15,932 bases of DNA from positions 1-15,932 of the forward strand of contig JBIIVF010000049.1 of the NCBI GenBank assembly GCA_044339595.1, given 5' to 3'. Shown one piece after another: positions 7,868-15,454 of this stretch. The DNA comes from CAZTGZ01 sp044339595. Lineage in GTDB: Bacteria > Bacteroidota > Bacteroidia > NS11-12g > UBA9320. The stretch's first letter is position 1; each line of letters begins with the position of its first letter. The position numbers were made by a program, and so were the translations under genes. The notes under the pieces were generated by a model. That model did no database searches and had not been told where the DNA came from. It saw nothing but the letters and a program-made list of their open reading frames with translations.

Positions 7868-8227
7868 ATGGCCAAACCAAAGAAAATCAAAAGGGAAAGC
7901 GACGGCATCGTTTATTCAACTGAACCAAATTATGTGTTTGCAGATTTGTTTGCCGGTTTATCGGAGAATCAAAATACCCAAAACGGGAAGACCACTTTGT
8001 ACATCTCTCTCGATAAGAAACAACGCGCAGGGAAACAGGTTACCCTGATTGAAGGATTTAGTGGATCGGAAGATGAATTAATAGAACTGGGTAAAACGCT
8101 TAAAAATCTATGCGGAGCAGGTGGCGCCGTAAAAGATGGAGAAATTTTAATTCAAGGAGATCATAGAGACAAGGTATTTAAACTCTTATTAAATAAGGGA
8201 CATAACGTCAAAAAAAAGGGAGGTTAA
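7868..8227 (+). CDS. yciH: Translation initiation factor SUI1/eIF1-like protein (YciH)
   Basis: Bacterial homologue of eukaryotic/archaeal eIF1. E. coli YciH has been linked to initiation fidelity and stress-time inhibition of translation, but its role in Bacteroidota is unknown. The 119-residue protein has a basic N terminus (MAKPKKIKRES) and a variable stretch to about residue 40. The SUI1 domain follows, with RAGKQVTLIEGF, LGKTLKNLCGAGGAVKDGEI and IQGDHRDKV, and the tail KKKGG. It is the last gene of the seven-gene operon, three bases after the lipid kinase. No terminator is visible in the 59 bases before pckA, so some transcripts may read through. Confidence 0.93.
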   Translation: MAKPKKIKRESDGIVYSTEPNYVFADLFAGLSENQNTQNGKTTLYISLDKKQRAGKQVTLIEGFSGSEDELIELGKTLKNLCGAGGAVKDGEILIQGDHRDKVFKLLLNKGHNVKKKGG

Positions 8228-8249
8228 GATATTCGTTCAACCTAAATTG

Positions 8250-8257
8250 TATCTTTG
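8250..8257 (+). promoter_or_regulatory. Bacteroidota-type -7 box for pckA
   Basis: TATCTTTG followed by CGCC is a perfect match to TAnnTTTG, the -7 element of the housekeeping sigma factor of this phylum. The -33 region near 8227-8231 does not show a clear TTTG. A start near 8262-8266 would give a leader of about 20-25 nt before the ATG at 8287. pckA can therefore be transcribed apart from the upstream operon. Confidence 0.6.
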
Positions 8258-8286
8258 CGCCCTTTAAAATCAAAACCAAAAAATAT

Positions 8287-9885
8287 ATGAAAAGTCATCC
8301 AATTACTGACATCGTAATGAATTTGGCGTCGAAGGTAAATCTTCAACTTACGCCTGATCAGCTGATTGAAAAAGCACTGGAGAGAAGTGAAGGCAGCCTC
8401 ACCGATAATGGCGCCCTTGCCGCCGATACCGGTGAATTCACAGGTAGATCGCCGAAGGATAAATTTGTAGTGTATGATGATACTACTGCCAACTCAGTTT
8501 GGTGGGGAAATATCAACAACCGTTTTGAGAGCAGTCATTTTGATACCTTATTAGAAAAAGTAATTCAACATTACAAAGGCAAAGAGATTTTTGTAAGAGA
8601 TGCATTCGCATGCGCGGATCCTCAATATCGACTCAATATCCGCGTGGTAACTGAATCGGCATATCAAAACTTGTTTGCCAATAATCTATTTTTAAGACCG
8701 ACGGCAGAAGATTTTGAGAATCAAAATCCTGAGTGGTTAATATTAGCGGCTCCTTCTTTTCGAGCAATTCCTGAAATAGATCATACCCGTCAACACAATT
8801 TCAGCATAATCAATTTTTCTAAGAAAATTATTCTCATCGGCGGGTCTGGATATACCGGAGAAATCAAGAAAGGAATTTTTACCGTGTTGAATTATATTCT
8901 ACCTCAGGAGAGAGGCGTGTTGAGTATGCATTGTTCTGCTAATATTGGTGAAAAAGGCGATACATCGCTGTTTTTCGGACTTTCAGGAACCGGTAAAACA
9001 ACCCTCAGTGCAGATCCAAACCGCAAATTAATCGGGGATGATGAGCACGGTTGGTCTGATAACAGTGTATTCAATTTTGAAGGAGGATGTTATGCAAAAT
9101 GTGTCAATCTTACCTTAGAGCAGGAACCACAAATCTGGAATGCAATCAAACACGGTGCATTGGTTGAAAATGTGAGATTCTTTGAAGGGAAAAATCAAGT
9201 GAACTATGAAGATATTTCGGTTACTGAAAACACCCGTGTAGCGTATCCGATTAATCATGTTGACAATATTGCCATTCCCTCAGTAGGGAAAGAACCCGAG
9301 AATATTTTCTTCTTAACGGCCGATGCATTTGGCGTATTGCCTCCTATTTCAAGATTGGATAGTGGTCAGGCTATGTATCACTTCATTTCAGGTTACACGG
9401 CGAAAGTAGCAGGAACTGAGGCCGGTGTGGTGGAGCCATCTGCCACTTTTAGTGCTTGTTTTGGAGCTGCATTTTTACCATTACATCCGACTAAATATGC
9501 CAAAATGTTGGGGGAAAAATTAAACAAAAACCCCAATGTGAAAGTATGGCTGGTGAATACAGGCTGGAGCGGTGGGGCATACGGAACAGGAAGCAGAATG
9601 AAATTAAAATACACCCGAGCCATGATTACCGCTGCCTTAAATCAACAATTGGATGCAGTTTTCTATGAGAAACATCCTGTTTTTGGATTGCAGATGCCGA
9701 CTTCATGTCCGGATGTGCCTTCTGAATTGTTAAATCCTAGAAACACCTGGGCTGACAAAAGCGCTTATGATGAAAAGGCCAATCATCTCGCCAATTTATT
9801 CAACGAGAACTTCAGTAAGTATGCCGATGGAGCATCAGACGAAATAAAAGCAGCAGCTCCAACGGCTGTAAGCAGTTCTAACTAA
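8287..9885 (+). CDS. pckA: Phosphoenolpyruvate carboxykinase (ATP)
   Basis: Converts oxaloacetate plus ATP to phosphoenolpyruvate, CO2 and ADP, the entry step of gluconeogenesis; in some bacteria it runs in the carboxylating direction. The 532 residues match the ATP-dependent family. The substrate-binding region TGRSPKDKFVV has Arg at 54. The P-loop is GLSGTGKTTLS (231-241). The metal/kinase-2 region is IGDDEHGWSD (249-258). A later stretch, NTGWSGGAYGTGSRM, is typical of the ATP form, while the GTP form has a different P-loop. The ATG lies 30 bases after a good -7 box and a strong terminator follows, so pckA forms its own unit. The last 15 or so residues (Ala/Ser-rich) are variable. Confidence 0.98.
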   Translation: MKSHPITDIVMNLASKVNLQLTPDQLIEKALERSEGSLTDNGALAADTGEFTGRSPKDKFVVYDDTTANSVWWGNINNRFESSHFDTLLEKVIQHYKGKEIFVRDAFACADPQYRLNIRVVTESAYQNLFANNLFLRPTAEDFENQNPEWLILAAPSFRAIPEIDHTRQHNFSIINFSKKIILIGGSGYTGEIKKGIFTVLNYILPQERGVLSMHCSANIGEKGDTSLFFGLSGTGKTTLSADPNRKLIGDDEHGWSDNSVFNFEGGCYAKCVNLTLEQEPQIWNAIKHGALVENVRFFEGKNQVNYEDISVTENTRVAYPINHVDNIAIPSVGKEPENIFFLTADAFGVLPPISRLDSGQAMYHFISGYTAKVAGTEAGVVEPSATFSACFGAAFLPLHPTKYAKMLGEKLNKNPNVKVWLVNTGWSGGAYGTGSRMKLKYTRAMITAALNQQLDAVFYEKHPVFGLQMPTSCPDVPSELLNPRNTWADKSAYDEKANHLANLFNENFSKYADGASDEIKAAAPTAVSSSN

Positions 9886-9906
9886 TTATTCTAACTTATA
9901 ATGAAG

Positions 9907-9937
9907 AAAGCCCGGCTTTTTTGTCCGGGCTTTTTTT
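9907..9937 (+). terminator. Rho-independent terminator of pckA
   Basis: A perfect 9-bp stem, AAAGCCCGG (9907-9915) with CCGGGCTTT (9925-9933), closes a 9-base T-rich loop and runs into seven T in total (9931-9937). It starts 22 bases after the pckA stop. Confidence 0.95.
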
Positions 9938-10329
9938 GTTAAGAATATAAGTTGTACATGATTTTTATCTGAATCAATGGTCAATATAAACTCAATTGTT
10001 AGACATCAAAGAATCAAAACTGTAGCCAATACAATATGAACAGTTAGCATCTGGCATAACTTCTGTAATCATAGAAATACGAATGCAAATGCTGAATCCT
10101 TTCATACCAAAATTAAGCTGGTCAGAGACATTTTAAGAGCTGTTTCGGACTCCGATTTAATTCTATTTCGACTTGAAAATCTTTTTTCTTAATCTACTTT
10201 TTTAAGTGACACAATATAAGTCTGATGAAGTTGAAGGTTTGCTGACACTGCTCATGTTGTCAGTGCCTTCGGCGTATAGCCGAGCTTTAATCCGGGAATA
10301 TTTTCAGGCATTTCAGGCGGTTTGGCGCA
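9938..10329. other. Non-coding stretch between pckA and the minus-strand transporter
   Basis: About 390 bases between the pckA terminator and the transporter stop codon. I see no convincing gene on either strand. The longest plus-strand frame (10206-10403) is low-complexity in character, runs into the transporter and resembles nothing I know. A 37-codon minus-strand frame (10105-9992) is also unsupported. The only visible structure is the pair of hairpins at 10242-10284. Confidence 0.6.
10242..10284. repeat. Two adjacent small inverted repeats (hairpins)
   Basis: CTGACA (10242-10247) pairs with TGTCAG (10258-10263) across 10 bases. Five bases later TCGGC (10269-10273) pairs with GCCGA (10279-10283) across GTATA, extendable by a T-G pair at 10268/10284. 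Neither is followed by a T run on either strand, so they are not classical terminators. On the minus strand they lie 45-90 bases beyond the transporter stop and could shape the 3' end of that mRNA. Confidence 0.4.
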
Positions 10330-11652
10330 CTATTTTTCTTCCACAACGATTTGATGTTTTGGATACACCTGCTTCAACCAAAGCAGCAAGAAAAAGCCAA
10401 TAATAAAGAATACCATAAGAAACAGCACGGAAGCCCTCATATTGCCAAACCATCCATTGGCAAAACTGAAAACAAAGGGGCCGATTACCAAACCTATCTT
10501 CTCGAGCACATCGTAAAAACTAAAATAGGATGCATGATCCTGTGTTTCGGGGAGTAATTTAGAATAGGTAGATCGACTCATGCTTTGAATGCCCCCCATA
10601 ACAAATCCCACCACCGCGGCCAAAATATAGAACTCAATCGGCTGGTGAATGAAATAGGCGGTAATGCAGACTCCAATCCAAATGAATACAGATATAATGA
10701 GTACATTCACATTGCCTACTTTGCGACTTAATCTACTCAATAAGGTTGCGCCAACAATGGCGATGAGTTGAATGATGATGACACTCACAATGAGCCCGGA
10801 ATTATCCGCTTTGCCGGTCTCAGGATTGATGGGCCAACTGATTTCCTTCTCGGCAAAAATGACCGCAAGTAACATCACGGTTTGTACACCCATATTGTAT
10901 AAAAGATAGGAGAGGAGGAATCTCTTAATTACTTTAATCTGTTTTAGCTCATTCCAAACTTTTCTTAGTTCGCGATAACCATTGGATAATACTTGAGTAG
11001 TTATTTTTCCCGATTTTCCATAGATATTTCCGGGTAGCCTGCGGTAGGTAATCTGGGCAAATCCGGCCCACCAAATGGCCACGGCTACAAATGAGTATTT
11101 TGCAGGCATTCCAAAGCCTTTGATGGCAATCAACAATGAAACCAGCAGCAATACACTGCCTATATACCCGAGAGAGAAACCGCGGGCACTGAGCTGATCA
11201 TGTTGGTCAGGAGTGGCTATCTCAGGGAGGAAAGAGTTATAAAAGACCAAACTTCCCCAGAATCCTATGGATGCCAGAAATACAAACAGCATGCTTAATT
11301 CGAGGTGGGCAGGATCAAAGAAAAACAGTCCAAAACAGGATGCACTTCCCAAATAACAGAATACTTGCATAAAAAACTTCTTTTTGCCTGCATAATCTGC
11401 AATACCGCTCAGAATCGGAACGAGTAAAACTACCAAAAGGAACGATGCAGAAAACACATATCCATACAATTCACTGTTGATGGGTTGATAGCCTAAAAAG
11501 TTTACACGATCATCCGGTAAAAGGTCACTTGTTTTTGCCAAATAAAACATCGGAAAAATCGCCGTGGTAATAACCAGGTTATAAACGGAATTGGCCCAAT
11601 CATAAAAAGCCCAGGCACGGGTTACCTTTTTGTCATTTTTTTTAAATTGCAT
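10330..11652 (-). CDS. MFS transporter, UMF1/Atg22-like family
   Basis: Inner-membrane transporter of 440 residues with about twelve hydrophobic segments. The beginning, RAWAFYDWANSVYNLVITTAIFP (split: RAWAFYDWANS then VYNLVITTAIFP), is the hallmark of the UMF1 group, which shares a Pfam family with fungal vacuolar Atg22. Other matching regions are NSFLPEIA in the first half and GGIQSMSRSTYSKLLPE in the second. Fungal Atg22 exports amino acids from the vacuole; the bacterial substrate is not known. It begins 67 bases after clpX on the same strand, with no obvious terminator between, so it may be read from the clp transcript. A weak -7-like CATATTTG (11682-11675) could serve as its own promoter. 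An 8-base palindrome, AGTGCACT (11653-11660), sits directly upstream of the ATG. Confidence 0.9.
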   Translation of the reverse strand: MQFKKNDKKVTRAWAFYDWANSVYNLVITTAIFPMFYLAKTSDLLPDDRVNFLGYQPINSELYGYVFSASFLLVVLLVPILSGIADYAGKKKFFMQVFCYLGSASCFGLFFFDPAHLELSMLFVFLASIGFWGSLVFYNSFLPEIATPDQHDQLSARGFSLGYIGSVLLLVSLLIAIKGFGMPAKYSFVAVAIWWAGFAQITYRRLPGNIYGKSGKITTQVLSNGYRELRKVWNELKQIKVIKRFLLSYLLYNMGVQTVMLLAVIFAEKEISWPINPETGKADNSGLIVSVIIIQLIAIVGATLLSRLSRKVGNVNVLIISVFIWIGVCITAYFIHQPIEFYILAAVVGFVMGGIQSMSRSTYSKLLPETQDHASYFSFYDVLEKIGLVIGPFVFSFANGWFGNMRASVLFLMVFFIIGFFLLLWLKQVYPKHQIVVEEK

Positions 11653-11719
11653 AGTGCACTCATTTGGAGGTACACAAATATGACCATAAAAAGTAAAAAA
11701 TTGAGATTAATTTAAAAAA

Positions 11720-12985
11720 TTACGCAGCCCTCATGTGAAACTTTTCGAGTTTCTTTTCAGCATCTTTAACGGAAATAATGACATCCGTAGTATCGTCCAT
11801 GGAAGGGATTTCATACATATAATCAAGCAAGATTGTTTCACATATGGCCCGCAATCCACGTGCCCCCAATTTGAATTCCAGGGCTTTATCTACAATGAAA
11901 TCAATAACCTCTTGATCGATGATTAACTTTTTACCTTCGAGTTTAAACATCTTCTGATATTGCTTGATGAGCGCATTCTTTGGCTCCATCAAAATCTGTA
12001 TCAAGGTCTTCTTATCTAATGGCGCCAAGTGAGCGATGACTGGTATTCTGCCGATGAGTTCAGGAATCAAGCCAAAGCTTTTTAAATCAGCGGGAGATAA
12101 ATTGTGCAATACGGACTCTTGTGAAAAGGGTTTTTCGTGTTTGAAGCCAATAGATTGTTTGCTGATGCGTCTTTCAATGATTTTTTCGATACCATCGAAG
12201 GCTCCACCGCATATAAACAGTATATTGGAAGTGTCTACCTGAATGTATTTTTGATCGGGATGTTTTCGTCCACCTTGAGGTGCTACATTGGCTACAGTGC
12301 CTTCGAGAAGCTTTAGCAATCCTTGCTGAACCCCTTCTCCCGAAACATCTCTGGTAATGCTTGGATTATCGCTTTTACGAGAAATCTTATCAATTTCATC
12401 GATATAAATGATGCCGCGTTGAGCTGCGTCGACATTGTAATCTGCTGCTTGTAGTAATCTGGAAATAATGCTTTCTACATCTTCTCCCACATAGCCTGCT
12501 TCTGTAAGAACGGTAGCATCCGCAATACAGAAAGGAACTTGCAGAATTTTGGCCAGTGTTTTTGCCAATAATGTTTTTCCGGTTCCGGTTTCACCAACGA
12601 GCACAATGTTCGATTTCTCGAGTTCTACTTCATCTTTGTCTGTTTTGTGTGTAATCCGTTTGAAATGGTTATACACAGCCACGGATAGAACCTTTTTGGC
12701 TTCATCCTGACCAATCACATACTGGTCTAGATATTCTTTAATTTCTTTGGGCTTATAGAGCTGCGGTTTGAAAATGCTTTTTTCCTTTTCCTTGCGGTTC
12801 TGTTGCTCTTGTTCTACGATGTTCATACCTTGAGTGATGCATTCTTCACAGATATGTGCATCAATACCGGATACGAGCAGGCTTACCTGACTTTTTTCTC
12901 GTCCGCAAAAGGAACAAAACAACTGTTTCTTGCTGCTCAATGGTTTGTTTTTAGGCTTTAGAGGTATTTCTGATGAGCACTTCAT
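11720..12985 (-). CDS. clpX: ATP-dependent Clp protease ATP-binding subunit ClpX
   Basis: AAA+ unfoldase that recognises tagged substrates and feeds them into ClpP. Numbered from the ATG (421 aa), the N-terminal zinc-binding domain has Cys 24, 27, 46 and 49. Walker A is GETGTGKT (131-138), pore-1 loop GYVGED (164-169), Walker B IIYIDEID (192-199), the RKH pore loop 240-242 and the ClpP-docking tripeptide IGF 279-281. GARGLR near the end is the sensor-2 region. All functional loops are intact. The ATG at 12985 overlaps the end of clpP by 35 bases. A TTG at 12940, ten bases after the clpP stop, would give MSSKKQLFCSFCG, which matches the usual ClpX start better. The start is therefore uncertain by 15 codons. 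Confidence 0.97.
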   Translation of the reverse strand: MKCSSEIPLKPKNKPLSSKKQLFCSFCGREKSQVSLLVSGIDAHICEECITQGMNIVEQEQQNRKEKEKSIFKPQLYKPKEIKEYLDQYVIGQDEAKKVLSVAVYNHFKRITHKTDKDEVELEKSNIVLVGETGTGKTLLAKTLAKILQVPFCIADATVLTEAGYVGEDVESIISRLLQAADYNVDAAQRGIIYIDEIDKISRKSDNPSITRDVSGEGVQQGLLKLLEGTVANVAPQGGRKHPDQKYIQVDTSNILFICGGAFDGIEKIIERRISKQSIGFKHEKPFSQESVLHNLSPADLKSFGLIPELIGRIPVIAHLAPLDKKTLIQILMEPKNALIKQYQKMFKLEGKKLIIDQEVIDFIVDKALEFKLGARGLRAICETILLDYMYEIPSMDDTTDVIISVKDAEKKLEKFHMRAA

Positions 12986-13649
12986 CCACCATGCCGTAAT
13001 CTTTGGCTTCGGTAGAAGTCATCCAGTAATCTCTGTCAGAATCTTTCTCAACCTTCTCAAAGGGTTGATTGGTATGGTGAGCAATGATGTCGTAGAGCTC
13101 TTTCTTGAGTTTCTTAATCTCGTTCACGGTAATTTCCATGTCAGATGCCTGACCTTGAGCACCACCCAATGGCTGATGAATCATGACCCTGGAATGTTTC
13201 AAAGCGGTTCTTTTTCCGGTCGCTCCCGCACAAAGTAAAACGGCGGCCATACTGGCGGCCATACCGGTGCAGATGGTAGCTACATCAGAACTGATATACT
13301 GCATGGTGTCATATATGCCTAAACCGGCATATACGCCTCCACCCGGACTATTGATATAAATCTGAATATCGCGCTTCGGATTGGTAGATTCGAGGAAGAG
13401 CAACTGCCCCATGACAATATTGGCCACTTGATCGTTGATAGGCACACCGAGGAATATGATTCGGTCCATCATCAAACGAGAAAAGATATCCATAGAAGCT
13501 ACATTCAATTGACGCTCTTCAATGATGTTCGGAGTCAAAGCTCTTGGAATGGCTATTCCTGAAGTGCTTTCGATGTAATGATTCAATGATGTGCTCTGAA
13601 TGCCGAGATGTTTGGTGGCAAATTTTTCGAATTCTTTTCCGTAATCCAT
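12951..13649 (-). CDS. clpP: ATP-dependent Clp protease proteolytic subunit ClpP
   Basis: Serine protease that forms the two-ring, 14-subunit chamber partnered by ClpX. The 232-residue protein carries the full catalytic triad: Ser133 in GMAASMAA, His158 in MIHQPLGG and Asp207 in DSDRDYW. The spacing is the same as in E. coli ClpP. INSPGGGVYAGLGIYDTM is the conserved segment that shapes the oxyanion region. The N terminus, about 20-25 residues longer than in E. coli, may be a propeptide. It lies 31 bases after tig and is followed by clpX, the common tig-clpP-clpX order that joins cotranslational folding to degradation. Confidence 0.98.
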   Translation of the reverse strand: MDYGKEFEKFATKHLGIQSTSLNHYIESTSGIAIPRALTPNIIEERQLNVASMDIFSRLMMDRIIFLGVPINDQVANIVMGQLLFLESTNPKRDIQIYINSPGGGVYAGLGIYDTMQYISSDVATICTGMAASMAAVLLCAGATGKRTALKHSRVMIHQPLGGAQGQASDMEITVNEIKKLKKELYDIIAHHTNQPFEKVEKDSDRDYWMTSTEAKDYGMVDEVLIRNTSKA

Positions 13650-13680
13650 GAGTCTGTTTTTATCTCTTATAACACATCAA

Positions 13681-15069
13681 TCAATGATTGTGTTTTTCAT
13701 TGTGTTTTTTGATCATATCGTAGAAATCTCCTGAATTGATTTTCGTGATTTCGATCGTGATCAATTCTTTGACTTTCTCATACATTTTGCCGTTAATCAC
13801 CATATCTCGGATGCGCGTCATGTAGGATTTGTCTTCACGATTTTTCTTCTCAAAAGAAGCAATTAATTGTGGATCAGGATTGCTGATGCCATACTGACGC
13901 AACATCTGTGCAGTATAACCCATGGAAGTCTGATCAAGTTCCTGGCGAGATATCTCAATGTTATAAGTTTTAACCAACTTTTCAGTGATTAATTGCATTT
14001 TGAGTCCATTGGCTTCACTGCTGAATTTCTCATCAATGTTGTCATCGTTGTATTGATCCGCATAACTTTGTTTCAACCATCTTTTCAGAAAATCATCCGG
14101 CAAGGCAAAGCCATGATTATCCATGATCAAATGTTGGATCATGTGATCGAGGTGATGCTCTGCTTCGGACTGAAAATACATTGACATGCTTTCTTTTACT
14201 TTTTGCCTGAAAGATTCACTATCGTTGGCTTCTCCCGGACCAAAAACTTTATCGAATAGTTCCTGGTTTTCTTCTGCCGGTGCGAATCGTTTGATTTCTG
14301 TGATCTCAAATGAGAACATAGGACCAAGGTCTTGAACACCTTCTTTAGGAATCTCTGTGGAACTCGAAATTACGCCTTCATTGTTGTTGAAGAGTTTGAA
14401 AATATCCACATTGAGGATGGTTCCGGTGCTTTTTCCGGTAAGATTTTGACGTGTTTCGGGGTCTTCAACCATTTCAAGAAGCACGGTAGTGCTTTTACCG
14501 GCAACGCCTCCTTCTAATGGGTGTCCATTTTCGTCTAATTCTGTGAGTAACCCGGTAATGGAGTCTTTCCCGTCTTCTGCAGCATCGATTTTCGTAAGCT
14601 TACCGTATCTGCGAAGCAAATTTTCTATTTCTTCATCCAGATCTTTTTGATTCGGTTCAATGTCGTATCGAATCAATTTATCTTTGGCACTGAAGTTTAA
14701 TTCAAATTCCGGTGCAAGTCCAAGGTCAAAATGAAAAGTAAAATCACCTTCCTGATCAAAGTCAATTTCAGCATTTAATTCATTGCTGGGGAGTGGTTCT
14801 CCCAAAATATCAATGTCGTTTTCCTTTAAATAGTTATAAAGAGAATCGGAGGCCAGTTTGTTGATTTCATCCACAAAAATGGCTTTCCCAACCATCTTTT
14901 TTACGATACCCATCGGGGCCATTCCTTTTCTAAATCCCGGGATGTTGGCTTTTTTTCTGTAATCCTTGAGTTGGTCTTCGATTTTTGGGCGATAATCGTT
15001 GGGTGTTAGCTGAATGGTAAGGATTGCGTTGAGATTGTCTTTTTTCTGAAGAGAAACCTGAGCTGTCAT
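13681..15069 (-). CDS. tig: Trigger factor (ribosome-associated chaperone)
   Basis: Binds ribosomal protein L23 at the tunnel exit and shields nascent chains. From ATG 15069 the protein is 462 residues, close to the usual length. The N-terminal ribosome-binding domain contains the signature GFRKGMAP (45-52). The middle region, where E. coli has an FKBP-type prolyl isomerase domain, is divergent and I cannot recognise the isomerase active-site pattern. The C-terminal helical arms follow, and the tail is His/Lys-rich (KKHNEKHNH). The frame stays open to 15138, but those 23 extra codons (MPQGLGVRVPSPA...) are read from the tRNA-Leu gene and are not part of the protein. MTAQVSLQ is the proper beginning. 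Only 30 bases separate it from the tRNA, so it is probably cotranscribed with it. Confidence 0.96.
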   Translation of the reverse strand: MTAQVSLQKKDNLNAILTIQLTPNDYRPKIEDQLKDYRKKANIPGFRKGMAPMGIVKKMVGKAIFVDEINKLASDSLYNYLKENDIDILGEPLPSNELNAEIDFDQEGDFTFHFDLGLAPEFELNFSAKDKLIRYDIEPNQKDLDEEIENLLRRYGKLTKIDAAEDGKDSITGLLTELDENGHPLEGGVAGKSTTVLLEMVEDPETRQNLTGKSTGTILNVDIFKLFNNNEGVISSSTEIPKEGVQDLGPMFSFEITEIKRFAPAEENQELFDKVFGPGEANDSESFRQKVKESMSMYFQSEAEHHLDHMIQHLIMDNHGFALPDDFLKRWLKQSYADQYNDDNIDEKFSSEANGLKMQLITEKLVKTYNIEISRQELDQTSMGYTAQMLRQYGISNPDPQLIASFEKKNREDKSYMTRIRDMVINGKMYEKVKELITIEITKINSGDFYDMIKKHNEKHNH

Positions 15070-15099
15070 GAATGAGCTTTTGTTAGTTGAATAAATAAG

Positions 15100-15181
15100 T
15101 GCGGGTGAAGGGACTCGAACCCCCAAACCTTGCGGCACCAGATCCTAAGTCTGGCGTGTCTACCAATTTCACCACACCCGC
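15100..15181 (-). tRNA. tRNA-Leu (anticodon UAG)
   Basis: On the minus strand a complete class II tRNA can be folded. The acceptor stem is GCGGGTG with CACCCGC, and the discriminator A is at 15100. The D arm contains AAATTGGTAGAC. The anticodon stem CCAGA/TCTGG encloses the loop CTTAGGA, giving anticodon TAG for CUN leucine codons. A long variable arm (TGCCGCAAGGT region) and the T loop TTCGAGT complete it. The long variable arm and A73 agree with leucine. The next bases read CTT, so the CCA end is not encoded and must be added by the nucleotidyltransferase. It is the first unit of a tRNA-tig-clpP-clpX transcript. Confidence 0.97.
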
Positions 15182-15200
15182 ATTTTTTTAAAAAGGTTTG

Positions 15201-15232
15201 CAAAAATAGAGCTATTAATCAGAACAACCAAA
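15201..15232 (-). promoter_or_regulatory. Bacteroidota housekeeping promoter for tRNA-Leu/tig/clpP/clpX
   Basis: On the minus strand TTTG (15232-15229) and TATTTTTG (15208-15201) match the -33 TTTG and -7 TAnnTTTG elements, with a 20-base spacer. This is the best two-part match to the phylum consensus in the window. Transcription would start near 15192-15197, about a dozen bases before the mature tRNA 5' end (15181). No other promoter is evident between the tRNA and tig. Confidence 0.7.
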
Positions 15233-15402
15233 GCCAAATTTCTAATTCAATCCAAAATCGTCAGAAGAAATCATTACCAATATAAAAACAGGTTTTTATG
15301 TGCTCGTATCTCATGTCGTTGTTGAAATGGAAGTAAATTGATAAAAACTTTATATTCAATGTTATACGTAAAATTAAGTACGCCTATTTCTGATTGGGGT
15401 TC

Positions 15403-15434
15403 AAAAAAAAAGTCGGAACCATGGTCCCGACTTT
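15403..15434 (-). terminator. Rho-independent terminator of the T9SS cargo gene
   Basis: On the minus strand AAGTCGGGACC pairs with GGTTCCGACTT, with one G-T pair. A run of T follows (the A run at 15403-15411 on the plus strand). It lies about 20 bases beyond the stop codon at 15455 and insulates this gene from the tRNA promoter downstream. Confidence 0.9.
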
Positions 15435-15454
15435 TCTTAGAATAAGGATACAAA

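Noticed and set aside
9992..10105. 37-codon minus-strand frame starting MKGFSICIR
   Set aside because: Possible small peptide gene, but no start signal, homology or conservation evidence; such a length is expected by chance.
10206..10557. Two overlapping plus-strand frames downstream of pckA (65 and 68 residues)
   Set aside because: Both enter the coding sequence of the minus-strand transporter, have no promoter and resemble nothing known.
15070..15138. N-terminal extension of trigger factor (23 codons)
   Set aside because: It is translated tRNA-Leu sequence; the family alignment starts at the ATG at 15069.
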